A model generated the notes under the pieces. That model had not been told where the DNA came from and searched no databases. It saw only the letters and a program-made list of their open reading frames with translations. Of a stretch of DNA of 64,000 nt, positions 33,628-42,419 are shown piece after piece. Position numbers and translations under genes: made by a program. The first letter of the stretch is position 1. Every line of letters begins with the position of its first letter. The DNA comes from Tenacibaculum aiptasiae (GTDB lineage Bacteria > Bacteroidota > Bacteroidia > Flavobacteriales > Flavobacteriaceae), in the NCBI RefSeq assembly GCF_008806755.1, contig NZ_WAAU01000008.1, forward strand, positions 632,964 through 696,963, given 5' to 3'.

Positions 33628-33670
33628 TGGAGATAAGGGAATTTTATATTAATAATATTTAGCAAACATA

Positions 33671-33750
33671 TTAAAACTCAAGCATAATTTATAATTACAT
33701 CCTTGAGTTTTTAATCTTTTAACACTATTGAAACCTATTTACAAGGTTTC
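33671..33750 (-). terminator. Two hairpins downstream of nadC
   Basis: GAAACCT (33730-33736) pairs with AGGTTTC (33744-33750). Further on, ACTCAAG (33676-33682) pairs with CTTGAGT (33702-33708) with A/T-rich flanks. Either could end nadC transcription; neither is as strong as the other terminators in the window. Confidence 0.45.
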
Positions 33751-33769
33751 TTGTACTTTATTCAATTGA

Positions 33770-34630
33770 TTAATCTACAGCTTTTAAGCTTAAATCTAAA
33801 TTATAAACAGAGTGCGTTAACGCTCCTGATGAAATGAAATCAACTCCACATTCTGCATATTCTCTGATTGTTTTTTCATTGATTCCACCAGAAGATTCCG
33901 TTAAACATTTATCACCAATTAACGCTACAGCTTTACGTGTATCTTCATAATTAAAGTTATCTATTAAAATTCTGTATACGCCTTCATTTGATAAAATTTC
34001 TTCAATTTCTTCTAAACTACGGGCTTCAACTATAATTTTAATATCTAAATCTTTCTCCGCTAAGTACTTTTGAGTTTTGGTAATTGCTTGAGTTATTCCC
34101 CCTGCAAAATCTATATGATTATCTTTAATCATAACCATATCGTATAAAGCAAATCGGTGATTTTCTCCTCCACCTATTTTTACCGCCCATTTTTCCAATG
34201 CACGTATACCTGGAGTAGTTTTACGAGTATCTAATACTTTGGTTTTGGTTCCCTCTAATAAGTTTGCAAAAAACTTAGTTTTTGTTGCAATAGCACTCAT
34301 ACGTTGCATAGCATTTAATACTAAACGCTCTGCCATTAAAATAGATTGTGATTTTCCTGAAACATAAAAAACAATGTCTCCATATTCAACTTCATCACCA
34401 TCATTGATTAATGTTTCCACTTCTAAGGTTTCGTCTACATAACTAAAAACCTTTTTAGCAAACTCTACTCCTGCAATTATTCCTTTGTCTTTTACTAGTA
34501 ATTTTGCTTTTCCAGTTGCATCAGATGGTATACAAGATAACGAAGTATGATCACCATCTCCTATATCTTCTCGTATTGCATTTTTTATAATTAAATCTAA
34601 CTCTTTATTAAATTGTTCTTTTGAAATCAT
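33770..34630 (-). CDS. nadC: Carboxylating nicotinate-nucleotide diphosphorylase (quinolinate phosphoribosyltransferase)
   Basis: This 286-residue enzyme makes nicotinate mononucleotide from quinolinate and PRPP in de novo NAD synthesis. Motifs include AIREDIGDGDHTS, AERLVLNAMQRMSAIAT, DTRKTTPGIRALEKWAVKIG, GGENHRFALYDMVMIKDNH and SSGGINEKTI. The start is close to a 13-base-pair inverted repeat that ends only seven bases upstream, so expression may be controlled there. nadA and nadB are not in the window. Confidence 0.95.
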   Translation of the reverse strand: MISKEQFNKELDLIIKNAIREDIGDGDHTSLSCIPSDATGKAKLLVKDKGIIAGVEFAKKVFSYVDETLEVETLINDGDEVEYGDIVFYVSGKSQSILMAERLVLNAMQRMSAIATKTKFFANLLEGTKTKVLDTRKTTPGIRALEKWAVKIGGGENHRFALYDMVMIKDNHIDFAGGITQAITKTQKYLAEKDLDIKIIVEARSLEEIEEILSNEGVYRILIDNFNYEDTRKAVALIGDKCLTESSGGINEKTIREYAECGVDFISSGALTHSVYNLDLSLKAVD

Positions 34631-34636
34631 AGTACT

Positions 34637-34677
34637 CTAATTCTTGATGTAAAAATACTATTTTCATCAAGAATTAG
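34637..34677 (-). promoter_or_regulatory. Perfect 13-bp inverted repeat abutting the nadC start
   Basis: CTAATTCTTGATG (34637-34649) and CATCAAGAATTAG (34665-34677) are perfect complements separated by 15 bases. The leftward strand has no T-run after the stem, and the nadC ATG is only seven bases away. It could be an operator, a translation-blocking stem, or a terminator of the GH71/99-like gene. Confidence 0.5.
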
Positions 34678-34709
34678 GCAATACTATATAAAAAGTTCAA
34701 AGTGTAATA

Positions 34710-36092
34710 TTATTGCGAAAAATCACCTCCAAAATAATGGATGGTTATACATACCAAACGCTTTGCTTTTTTTAGTCTATTATTCATTGCATACCAATGA
34801 GCCACATCCATTAAAAACTTTACCATATAATTATTAGAATGCTGTTTTCTTAATTTATAGATATAGTATGGTATTCTTAAATCTCCTTTTTTGTATGTCG
34901 TCTGAGTATACTCTTGTAATGATTCTAAATGAGAAAAACCATGCTCTTTAGTCGGTTCTATTTGTGTTCCTTCTCCAAAATCATTCCATGTAGCTATCTG
35001 GATAAAATCAACAGGATGTCTTAATGATTCATCAAACGATTCTTTAAATACATCAATTCCTCTTCCTTCTATACTCCAATCATCATCTGTTGGCGATTTC
35101 CATCCTCCTTCTATATAAAAATCGTCAAATCTTGGATAAGCTACTCCTCCAACAATTTCCCTGTTAAAATCAACATTATTCAAATAATAACCTGACAATG
35201 TAGTTAGATGATTTCTATCTATCCATGCATATTCTCCAGATGTGTTAGCGCTCCCCAATGTATTAGTTGCGTTCCATAATGACAATAAACTCATATTAGT
35301 GTTTATTGAACTTAAAATGGTATTCCAATCAGCTGGATCATCAATATAACTAGGTCCGAAAATCATTAATAATGGATTATTATCTATACGGGCATAATTT
35401 TCTTTGGATAAATATGTATCTTCTATGTATCTTAGGTCTCCTATCGCTTGGTTAATTTGTAATTGTGTTAAACTCCTAGCTTGTTCTCTCACCACCCTAT
35501 CTTCATACATTACTGCAAAATCTAAATTAGTTTTGTCCAATTCCGAAACAAAACTTTCCATTCCTTGTTTAATTTCTTCAAAATCTAATACATCTCTTTT
35601 TCCATACCAATCAAAAATTACCCCATCAACTCCTGCCAATTTCATTAATAATAAATGATACTGTTGTAAGTCTTTATCTTTTGTTGAATATGGTCCTATC
35701 AACGGATAATAATGTGAAGCTATTTCTCTTTCTCCTTCTGAATTAATAATATCTGGGTTCTTATTGGTCATAGTCCAGTGTTGCCCCCAGGCTCCATCTA
35801 CATCTAAAGATCTGAACCAAGGCATATAATGTACTAATATTGGTTTTTCGGAAGTTCTTTTTGCTGATTTTGGTACTGTACTACTACGACTTAGCATCTT
35901 TTTTTCTTCTTCATCAATAATTTTTTCTAAATCATAATCTCCTAAGTTTTTCATCCAATCCTTATAGTAATCTATTTTTTCGGGGGATTCTTTTAAACTT
36001 TTATTTTCTTCAACTAGGCTTTCTTCGTTACATGAAATGGCGAATAAAATCGACAAAACAAGTAACGTTTTTTTTAATAAACGTACTTTCAT
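34710..36092 (-). CDS. Glycoside hydrolase family 71/99-like lipoprotein
   Basis: This 460-residue lipoprotein has signal TLLVLSILFAISC. The catalytic-like domain starts PILVHYMPWFRSLDVDG and contains AGVDGVIFDWYG, FAVMYEDRVV, and late in the domain TWNDFGEGTQIEPT. These are the patterns of GH99-like (TIM-barrel) proteins related to endo-alpha-mannosidase/mannanase. The substrate is unknown, and no other carbohydrate-active gene or SusCD pair is adjacent. It has an independent upstream gap. Confidence 0.8.
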   Translation of the reverse strand: MKVRLLKKTLLVLSILFAISCNEESLVEENKSLKESPEKIDYYKDWMKNLGDYDLEKIIDEEEKKMLSRSSTVPKSAKRTSEKPILVHYMPWFRSLDVDGAWGQHWTMTNKNPDIINSEGEREIASHYYPLIGPYSTKDKDLQQYHLLLMKLAGVDGVIFDWYGKRDVLDFEEIKQGMESFVSELDKTNLDFAVMYEDRVVREQARSLTQLQINQAIGDLRYIEDTYLSKENYARIDNNPLLMIFGPSYIDDPADWNTILSSINTNMSLLSLWNATNTLGSANTSGEYAWIDRNHLTTLSGYYLNNVDFNREIVGGVAYPRFDDFYIEGGWKSPTDDDWSIEGRGIDVFKESFDESLRHPVDFIQIATWNDFGEGTQIEPTKEHGFSHLESLQEYTQTTYKKGDLRIPYYIYKLRKQHSNNYMVKFLMDVAHWYAMNNRLKKAKRLVCITIHYFGGDFSQ

Positions 36093-36187
36093 TTTTTCTT
36101 TAACTTTTTAATAAACAAACAATTAGCTATTATAAAGATATTTAAAAAAAGTTTTTTATCAGTATAAAAAAATGTCTTTTTTTGATT

Positions 36188-36195
36188 TAATTTTG
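36188..36195 (+). promoter_or_regulatory. -7 promoter element of rlmH
   Basis: TAATTTTG matches TAnnTTTG exactly, 19 bases before the rlmH start. The -33 element is unclear. Confidence 0.5.
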
Positions 36196-36214
36196 TCTTT
36201 AGAAACAATTAATA

Positions 36215-36688
36215 ATGAAAATAAAATTACTTGCTATTGGTAAAACCGATAATAAAAATCTAATTCAACTTATTGATGAATATCAAAAAAGATTAAAACA
36301 TTACGTGAAATTTGAATTGGAAATTATCCCTGATATCAAAAATGTTAAAAACCTGAGTGAAGCTCAGCAAAAAGAAAAGGAAGGTCAGTTAGTTTTAGGG
36401 AAACTTCAAAATACGGATCAACTTATCTTACTTGATGATAAAGGAAAGCATTTTACCTCTATAGAATTCTCACAATTTCTTCAAAAAAAAATGAATTCAG
36501 GAATTAAACAAATAGTACTTGTAATTGGTGGTCCTTATGGTTTTTCTGAGGCTGTTTATCAAAAAGCTCAAGGAAAAATATCGTTATCTAAAATGACATT
36601 TTCTCATCAAATGATTCGTTTATTTATAGTTGAACAACTTTATCGTGGTTTTACTATCTTAAAAAACGAACCGTATCATCATGAATAA
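36215..36688 (+). CDS. rlmH: 23S rRNA (pseudouridine-1915-N3) methyltransferase RlmH
   Basis: This 157-residue SPOUT-fold enzyme opens MKIKLLAIGKTDNKNLIQLI. It contains the knot region LVIGGPYGFSEAVYQKAQGK and the C-terminal MTFSHQMIRLFIVEQLYRG, which binds the substrate and S-adenosylmethionine. It methylates pseudouridine 1915 of assembled ribosomes. It appears monocistronic. Confidence 0.95.
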   Translation: MKIKLLAIGKTDNKNLIQLIDEYQKRLKHYVKFELEIIPDIKNVKNLSEAQQKEKEGQLVLGKLQNTDQLILLDDKGKHFTSIEFSQFLQKKMNSGIKQIVLVIGGPYGFSEAVYQKAQGKISLSKMTFSHQMIRLFIVEQLYRGFTILKNEPYHHE

Positions 36689-36771
36689 CATAGCCTTACC
36701 TTTTCTTATACAGTTATTTATCTTCATTTAAAGCTTTTAAAAAAAAGGTTAATATATTCATTAATAAAGTG

Positions 36772-36801
36772 TTTGGTATTGTAAAAAAAAGTATAATTTT
36801 G
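36772..36801 (+). promoter_or_regulatory. Promoter of the coiled-coil gene
   Basis: TTTG at 36772-36775 is followed after 18 bases by TAATTTTG at 36794-36801, then TCGCCCC, giving a leader of about 40 bases. The TTTTGTCGCC context is shared with the element at 2663-2670. Confidence 0.6.
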
Positions 36802-36845
36802 TCGCCCCTTGAAAAATATCTAGAAAAATACAATAAATAATTAAA

Positions 36846-37685
36846 ATGAAAAATTTAAAATTTTTAGTAACCTTTATCTTTTTTGTGAATTTTTTCAGTT
36901 TACAGCAAATTTCTGCTCAAAACGATATCAAAAAGCTAAAAACAGAGATAAAAAATAAAGAGAATCAAATTAGTGCTAACGAAGAAATTTTAGTTAGTGG
37001 TGTTAAAGCTTTAAAACGTGTAAAAGCAAATTTAGAAGATTTTAAAAACAGTAAAAAAGCAACAAGAAAAGAAGTAAATAGAAAAGAAAAGATTGTTGCA
37101 AATATGCAAGCTAGATTGAGTAAACTTAATGCTCAATTAGAAAATCAAAAAAAAGGAGTAGCTTCTTTAAAAAGAAAACTAGCTAGAAAAACTAAGCGAA
37201 ACTCACCTAAAAACACTTCAAGTAATCAAGAAACAGGAAACCCTGTAATTGCAAACAATGATCAAAATGATTTAGCTTCTCGTAAACAAAAATTGGAAGC
37301 AGCTCGTAAAAAACTTGAAGAAGAACGTAAAGCTAAGGAACTTGCTTATTTAAAAGAACAAGAAGCTTTACGCTTACAAGCTGAGAAATTAAAAGAGTTA
37401 GATAATCAAATTAAAGCTGAAGAGAAATCTATCATTAAAGAAAAAAGTACTTTAATTAGTGACTTAGAAGACGATATTAGTATTAATGAAGAGATTTTAA
37501 CTAGTAGTAAAGAAGGTTTAGATAAAATGAAAGCAAAGTTAGAAGCTGCTAAAAATGATCCTTCAACTTCTAAAGAAAGTATTTCTCGTAAAGAATCTAT
37601 TATTATTAAAATTGAAAAGCGTTTAAGCAAAATTCAAAGTGAAATAGATGCTAAAAAAGCAGAATTAATCAAATTAAAAGGCTAA
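36846..37685 (+). CDS. Exported coiled-coil protein with internal duplication
   Basis: This 279-residue protein has an N-terminal signal (FLVTFIFFVNFFSLQQISAQ) and is otherwise almost entirely charged alpha-helix. Residues 42-102 and 211-271 are copies of one unit: both have IS-x-NEEIL-x-S, K-x-x-LE-x-x-KN, RKE-x-I and RLSK-x-x-x-x-(I/L) at the same spacing. A Glu/Lys/Arg-rich helix (about 145-200) joins them, preceded by an Asn/Ser/Thr-rich hinge. I recognise no family. It has its own promoter and terminator. A structural role in the periplasm or outer envelope is plausible. Confidence 0.75.
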   Translation: MKNLKFLVTFIFFVNFFSLQQISAQNDIKKLKTEIKNKENQISANEEILVSGVKALKRVKANLEDFKNSKKATRKEVNRKEKIVANMQARLSKLNAQLENQKKGVASLKRKLARKTKRNSPKNTSSNQETGNPVIANNDQNDLASRKQKLEAARKKLEEERKAKELAYLKEQEALRLQAEKLKELDNQIKAEEKSIIKEKSTLISDLEDDISINEEILTSSKEGLDKMKAKLEAAKNDPSTSKESISRKESIIIKIEKRLSKIQSEIDAKKAELIKLKG

Positions 37686-37703
37686 AACAACTTTTAATTT
37701 GAC

Positions 37704-37744
37704 AAAAAAGCGAAACTTTATTTGAATAAAGTTTCGCTTTTTTT
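37704..37744. terminator. Strong bidirectional terminator
   Basis: AAGCGAAACTTTAT (about 37708-37721) pairs with ATAAAGTTTCGCTT (37726-37739), with A- and T-runs outside and a four-base loop. It serves the rightward coiled-coil gene and the leftward regulator. Confidence 0.92.
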
Positions 37745-37767
37745 ATTCTTTTATTTTAAGTTCTCAG

Positions 37768-38523
37768 CTACTTTTTTGCTAACTTATATAGTACAATTAC
37801 TTCTATTACGACTGTAGGAATTAAAAAAACAGCTCCAAGAGACGCTAGAACAATGGTAGCCAAGCAAACCCCAGTTATTATTTCCATAATTCCATTTATC
37901 TGAATCAAGGTTCCTAATTTATCTTTCAATCTTAATAAACTTAATCCAAAAATAATTTGGATAGCTCCAAAAACAACAAACTCTACTATTCCCGTTATAA
38001 TTATCGTTTCATTAGATGAATTTATTAGAAATATATCATGTATTTCTGAAACTACGTAAGCAATCATCATAACATAAACTACAATTTTTAATAACTTGTA
38101 AGTATATATTTTTGCTATTCTTAAAAAACCTGTAAAGAAAATTACAAAAGCCACAGAAGAAATTACTTTAACAACTGTGTATAATACTTTGTTTAAAGTT
38201 GATGTATCTTCTGTAAATTGATATATATCAGCAATTGTTTCTATAAAACCAAAAACAAAATATACTATTCCAAACACCCAAGCTAAATTCAATACATTTC
38301 GGTCTTGAATAGTTAATTCAGTGTCTTCTTTAAAGGTATTTATATCTGCATCTAATGCCTGTAAAATTGTTTTTATTGTAAAACTTCTTGGAGTTGTTTC
38401 ACCTGCCTCTATCCTTTGAATAGTTCGAACATTAATATTACATTTTTCTACTAGTTCTTCTTGAGTAAGCCCCTTTTGTTTTCTTAACTCTAAAATCCTT
38501 TTTCCTAATTCTGGCTGTTTCAT
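37768..38523 (-). CDS. XRE helix-turn-helix regulator with C-terminal membrane domain
   Basis: From the ATG at 38523 (MKQPELGKRILELRKQKGLT) the protein has 251 residues; an ATG eight codons earlier is also possible. The HTH spans about residues 5-60 (LTQEELVEKCNINVRTIQRI). About five hydrophobic helices follow (for example VLNLAWVFGIVYFVFGFIET and FIIFFTGF-like segments). Membrane-anchored XRE proteins of this layout are common in flavobacteria; target and signal are unknown. It converges on the coiled-coil gene. Confidence 0.8.
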   Translation of the reverse strand: MKQPELGKRILELRKQKGLTQEELVEKCNINVRTIQRIEAGETTPRSFTIKTILQALDADINTFKEDTELTIQDRNVLNLAWVFGIVYFVFGFIETIADIYQFTEDTSTLNKVLYTVVKVISSVAFVIFFTGFLRIAKIYTYKLLKIVVYVMMIAYVVSEIHDIFLINSSNETIIITGIVEFVVFGAIQIIFGLSLLRLKDKLGTLIQINGIMEIITGVCLATIVLASLGAVFLIPTVVIEVIVLYKLAKK

Positions 38524-38698
38524 GGTAAGTAAATTTTCATTTCTCATACAATGTTACTTTTGATTTTCTTTTTAATGAAACTTTTTAATTGATTTTAACC
38601 CGACATTTATACGACTTTCCTTTATTTACAACACCTTCAGCCTTTTCTCTTTTTTTATAAAAACTATAAATATTAATTACAAAGATGATAAAAAATGA

Positions 38699-38706
38699 TA
38701 CATTTG
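38699..38706 (+). promoter_or_regulatory. -7 promoter element of the rdgB operon
   Basis: TACATTTG matches TAnnTTTG exactly, 20 bases before the rdgB start. Confidence 0.5.
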
Positions 38707-38726
38707 TTAATACAAACACGCAATAA

Positions 38727-39299
38727 ATGAAACTTGTTTTCGCTACAAACAATTTAAACAAACTAGCCGAAGTACAAAAAATGCTTCCAAATTCTATTGA
38801 ATTACTTTCTTTAAAAGACATTAATTGTTTTGATGATATTGAAGAAACTGCAACTACTTTAGAAGGAAATGCAATTATTAAAGCTAATTATATTACACAA
38901 AAATTTAAGCTTAATTGTTTTGCTGATGATACTGGCTTGGAAGTTGAAAGTCTCGATGGAGCTCCAGGTGTCTACTCTGCTCGTTATTCTGGTATACCTG
39001 CAAACGCAGAAAATAACATGCAAAAACTATTAACTGAATTAGATGGTGAAAATAACAGACTAGCTCAATTTAGAACTTCTATTTGTTTAAACTTAAATGG
39101 AGAACAGTTTTTATTTAATGGTATTTGCAAAGGTGAAATTTTAACTCAAAAACAAGGTGAAAAAGGTTTTGGTTACGATCCAATTTTTCAACCAGAAGGA
39201 TATAAACAATCTTTTGCTCAAATGACTTCAGAAGAAAAAAATAAAATCAGTCATCGAGGTTTAGCTATTCAAAAACTTGTTGATTTTTTAAAGAAATGA
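38727..39299 (+). CDS. rdgB: RdgB/HAM1 non-canonical purine NTP pyrophosphatase
   Basis: This 190-residue enzyme hydrolyses dITP, ITP and XTP to monophosphates, preventing their incorporation into nucleic acid. Motifs include [41 protein letters not shown] (shown in part), [14 protein letters not shown], and [10 protein letters not shown] at the C-terminus. Its stop overlaps the start of the transporter permease by four bases (ATGA), so it leads an operon with an ABC importer. Confidence 0.95.
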   Translation: MKLVFATNNLNKLAEVQKMLPNSIELLSLKDINCFDDIEETATTLEGNAIIKANYITQKFKLNCFADDTGLEVESLDGAPGVYSARYSGIPANAENNMQKLLTELDGENNRLAQFRTSICLNLNGEQFLFNGICKGEILTQKQGEKGFGYDPIFQPEGYKQSFAQMTSEEKNKISHRGLAIQKLVDFLKK

Positions 39300-40330
39300 T
39301 AAAAGGTAAGAAAACATATACACAATATTTTTTACTGCTATTTGTTTTACTAATCATTTTCTTGTTTTTAAACATTAGTTTAGGATCTGTTTCCATTCCC
39401 TTTAAAGATATTTTCAATTCGTTAACTGGCGGTATTGCCTCTAAAGATAGCTGGCAAACTATCATTTTAAATTTTAGATTACCTAAAGCTATTACAGCCA
39501 TCATGGTTGGTTCTGGGTTATCTATTTGTGGATTATTAATGCAAACTTTATTTAGAAACCCATTAGCTGGTCCGTTTGTTTTAGGAATTTCCTCAGGTGC
39601 TAGTTTAGGTGTTGCACTACTTATTTTAGGAGCTGGCTTGTTTGGAAACTTTCTCACAGCACTTGCTTTTTCTAGCTGGGGAACAGCTGTTGCTGCTAGT
39701 TTAGGTTCCTTTTTAATTTTAACTTTAGTTATTATTGCTGCCAATAGAGTTCGAAACACTATGTCTATCCTTATAATTGGTCTAATGTTTGGCTCCTTAA
39801 CTTCAGCTATAATAAGTGTACTATCCTATTTTAGTGAAGCTGAACAAATACAACAATATATGTTTTGGAGTTTTGGAAGTTTAGGAAATTTGACCTGGAC
39901 TGAACTCACTATTTTTGGGATAATTTATGGAGTTGGTGTTTTAGGAACATTTACAGTTATTAAACCTCTAAATAGCTTTTTATTAGGTGAAAATTATGCT
40001 AAAAGCTTAGGAATAAACATTAAGAGAAGTAGAACTATTATATTACTTATTACAAGTTTACTAACTGGAGTTATTACTGCTTTTTCTGGCCCCATAGCCT
40101 TTATAGGATTAGCGGTTCCACATATAGCAAAAATATTTTTTTCTACATCTAATCATAAAACATTATTGCCTGCTTCGGCATTAATTGGAGCTATTATTTT
40201 ATTAATTTGCGACTCTATAGCTCAATTGCCTACAAGCGAATTTACATTACCAATTAATGCTATAACTTCTTTATTTGGAGCACCTATTGTAATTTGGCTT
40301 TTAATTAGAAAAAAGAAAATATACGTATAA
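39296..40330 (+). CDS. FecCD-family ABC transporter permease (iron-siderophore or cobalamin type)
   Basis: This 344-residue permease has about ten helices. It has the family features [30 protein letters not shown] (in part), the cytoplasmic coupling region [19 protein letters not shown], and [17 protein letters not shown]. It would move ferric siderophore, heme or cobalamin across the inner membrane with the next gene product. It is coupled to rdgB and has no binding-protein gene beside it. Confidence 0.92.
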   Translation: MIKGKKTYTQYFLLLFVLLIIFLFLNISLGSVSIPFKDIFNSLTGGIASKDSWQTIILNFRLPKAITAIMVGSGLSICGLLMQTLFRNPLAGPFVLGISSGASLGVALLILGAGLFGNFLTALAFSSWGTAVAASLGSFLILTLVIIAANRVRNTMSILIIGLMFGSLTSAIISVLSYFSEAEQIQQYMFWSFGSLGNLTWTELTIFGIIYGVGVLGTFTVIKPLNSFLLGENYAKSLGINIKRSRTIILLITSLLTGVITAFSGPIAFIGLAVPHIAKIFFSTSNHKTLLPASALIGAIILLICDSIAQLPTSEFTLPINAITSLFGAPIVIWLLIRKKKIYV

Positions 40331-40331
40331 A

Positions 40332-41129
40332 TTGACCAACCTTAATAAACATATCGTTCTTAAAACTGAAAACCTTTCCATAGGCTATCAAACCAAAAAG
40401 AAACAAACTATTGTTACTTCTAACATAAATTTAGCTATAGAAAAAGGGAAATTTATTGCTTTATTAGGTAAAAATGGAATTGGTAAATCTACTTTATTAC
40501 GTACACTTTCTAAAGTACAAAAACCATTGGATGGTTCTATCGAAATCAATCAAAAAAACATCCTTAATTATTCTTATCAAGAATTAGCAACTTCTTTAAG
40601 TTTAGTTTTAACCGAACGCTTACCACAAAGCCAACTAACTGTTTTTGAGCTAATTGCCTTAGGCCGTCAGCCCTATACTAATTGGATAGATAAATTATCT
40701 AAAAACGATTTAAAAAAAATCCTTTGGGCTATAGAGCAAACAGAAATTGTACATTTAAAAGATAAACTATTTCATGAATTAAGTGATGGGCAATTACAGC
40801 GTGTACTTATTGCTAGAGCTTTAGCACAGGATACCGAAATTATCATATTAGATGAACCTACAGCCCATCTAGATATTCACCATACTTTTAAGGTGTTTTC
40901 TCTGTTAAAAAAACTAGTTAAAAGCACCAATAAAACTATTATTATTTCTACTCATGAGGTAAATTTAGCAATTCAGTTAGCTGACGAGTTTATTTTACTC
41001 TCTGAAAAACAAATACATAATGGAACATCACAAGAATTAATTAGACAAGGTGCCTTTGAAGAATTGTTCCCAAAAGAGCTTATAAGTTTTAACAAAACAT
41101 TAGAACAGTTCATTATAAAGAAGAGTTAA
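40332..41129 (+). CDS. ABC transporter ATP-binding protein (iron-siderophore or cobalamin type), TTG start
   Basis: This 265-residue ATPase has Walker A LLGKNGIGKST, the signature LSDGQLQRVLIARALA, Walker B IIILDEPTAHLD, and the switch His in ISTHEVN. The start is TTG at 40332, one base after the permease stop. No ATG occurs before the first beta strand, so a non-ATG start coupled to the permease is likely. Together they form a BtuCD/FhuBC-type importer core. Confidence 0.9.
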   Translation: MTNLNKHIVLKTENLSIGYQTKKKQTIVTSNINLAIEKGKFIALLGKNGIGKSTLLRTLSKVQKPLDGSIEINQKNILNYSYQELATSLSLVLTERLPQSQLTVFELIALGRQPYTNWIDKLSKNDLKKILWAIEQTEIVHLKDKLFHELSDGQLQRVLIARALAQDTEIIILDEPTAHLDIHHTFKVFSLLKKLVKSTNKTIIISTHEVNLAIQLADEFILLSEKQIHNGTSQELIRQGAFEELFPKELISFNKTLEQFIIKKS

Positions 41130-41195
41130 ATTTGACTCTAAGTAACATTATGTTATCAAAAAACTAATCAAACTAAAACTTTAATTAAATTATTA

Positions 41196-42239
41196 ATGAG
41201 AAAATTACTTTATGTCGCAGGTACTGCTGCCCTTGTAGCTTGTGGAGCTAGTAAAGAAACTGCAAGCACTGATAGCGATTTAAACATAGATTATGCTGAG
41301 AAATTTGCAAAAACCATTACAGCCAAAGATCTTGGAAAACATTTATTTGTATATGCTTCTGATGAATTTGAAGGACGTGATACAGGAGAACCTGGTCAGA
41401 AAAAAGCTGTTAAATATTTAAAAGATTTTTATGTAAACACAGGCATAGCATCTCCATTAGGAGGTGATGATTATTTCCAAGAAGTTCCTTCTGCTTACTT
41501 AAGTAATAATCGTCGAGGAATGAAATTAAAAGATTCTGAAAACGTAGTTGCTTTTATTAAAGGAAGTGAAAAACCTGATGAGATTGTAGTTATTTCTGCT
41601 CATTTAGACCATGAAGGTGTAAAAAATGGAGAAATTTACAATGGTGCTGATGATGATGGTTCTGGTACTGTTGCCATTTTAGAAATTGCTGAGGCATTTA
41701 AAAAAGCTGCAGACGCTGGTAAAGGACCTAAACGTTCTATCTTGTTTTTACATGTAACAGGCGAAGAAAAAGGTTTATTAGGTTCTAAATACTATACAGA
41801 AAACCCTATTTTTCCATTAGCTAATACTGTTACAAATTTAAATATTGACATGGTAGGTAGAGTTGACGATCGCCACAAAGGAAACCCTAACTATGTATAT
41901 TTAATTGGAGCTGATAAGTTAAGTACTGAATTACATAATATATCTGAGGCAATGAATAAAAAATATACAAACATTGATTTAGATTATAAATATAACGATG
42001 AAAACGATCCTAATCGTTTCTATTATCGTTCTGACCACTATAATTTCGCAAAACACAACATTCCTATTATATTTTATTTTAATGGGACACATGCCGATTA
42101 TCACCAACCAACGGATACCCCTGACAAAATTAATTATGAAATGTTAGAGAATAGAGCTCGTTTAGTTTTCCATACTGCTTGGGAAGTTGCGAATCGTGAG
42201 AACCGTATTGTTGTTGACAAAGCAGATACAACAAAATAA
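41196..42239 (+). CDS. M28 family peptidase, lipoprotein
   Basis: This 347-residue lipoprotein has signal MRKLLYVAGTAALVAC. The M28 zinc-site motifs are visible: VVISAHLDHEG (His-x-Asp), NGADDDGSGTVAILE (metal-bridging Asp), HVTGEEKGLLGS with the catalytic Glu, LNIDMVGRVDD, and a late HADYHQPTDTPDKI with the His ligand. It is an exported aminopeptidase. A second M28 protein is encoded at 51138 but has a different C-terminus. It follows the transporter genes after 66 bases. Confidence 0.93.
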   Translation: MRKLLYVAGTAALVACGASKETASTDSDLNIDYAEKFAKTITAKDLGKHLFVYASDEFEGRDTGEPGQKKAVKYLKDFYVNTGIASPLGGDDYFQEVPSAYLSNNRRGMKLKDSENVVAFIKGSEKPDEIVVISAHLDHEGVKNGEIYNGADDDGSGTVAILEIAEAFKKAADAGKGPKRSILFLHVTGEEKGLLGSKYYTENPIFPLANTVTNLNIDMVGRVDDRHKGNPNYVYLIGADKLSTELHNISEAMNKKYTNIDLDYKYNDENDPNRFYYRSDHYNFAKHNIPIIFYFNGTHADYHQPTDTPDKINYEMLENRARLVFHTAWEVANRENRIVVDKADTTK

Positions 42240-42258
42240 TTAATTTTATTTTTATAGA

Positions 42259-42294
42259 AAAAAGACTCTTCAATTAATTGAAGAGTTTTTTTAT
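42259..42294 (+). terminator. Intrinsic terminator after the M28 peptidase gene
   Basis: ACTCTTCAATT pairs directly with AATTGAAGAGT around 42265-42286, with flanking A- and T-runs. Confidence 0.88.
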
Positions 42295-42419
42295 TCTATT
42301 TATCTAAATAAAAAAGTCAATTCACTTACAAAAAAAAGCAGTTAACTAATTATTGATTTTTTACCATCTTAATAAACTTTAGGTTTGATATTATTACATA
42401 AACCATAAAAATTAGTATT

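Noticed and set aside
38585..38821. Leftward reading frame of 78 codons between the XRE regulator and rdgB
   Set aside because: It starts inside rdgB on the opposite strand and covers that gene's promoter. A shorter version from a GTG near 38720 has one hydrophobic stretch but no ribosome-binding site, so it is not called.
39265..39759. Leftward 164-codon frame over the rdgB-permease junction
   Set aside because: It is antisense to the permease; its Pro/Lys/Asn-rich translation is an artefact of the membrane-protein codons.
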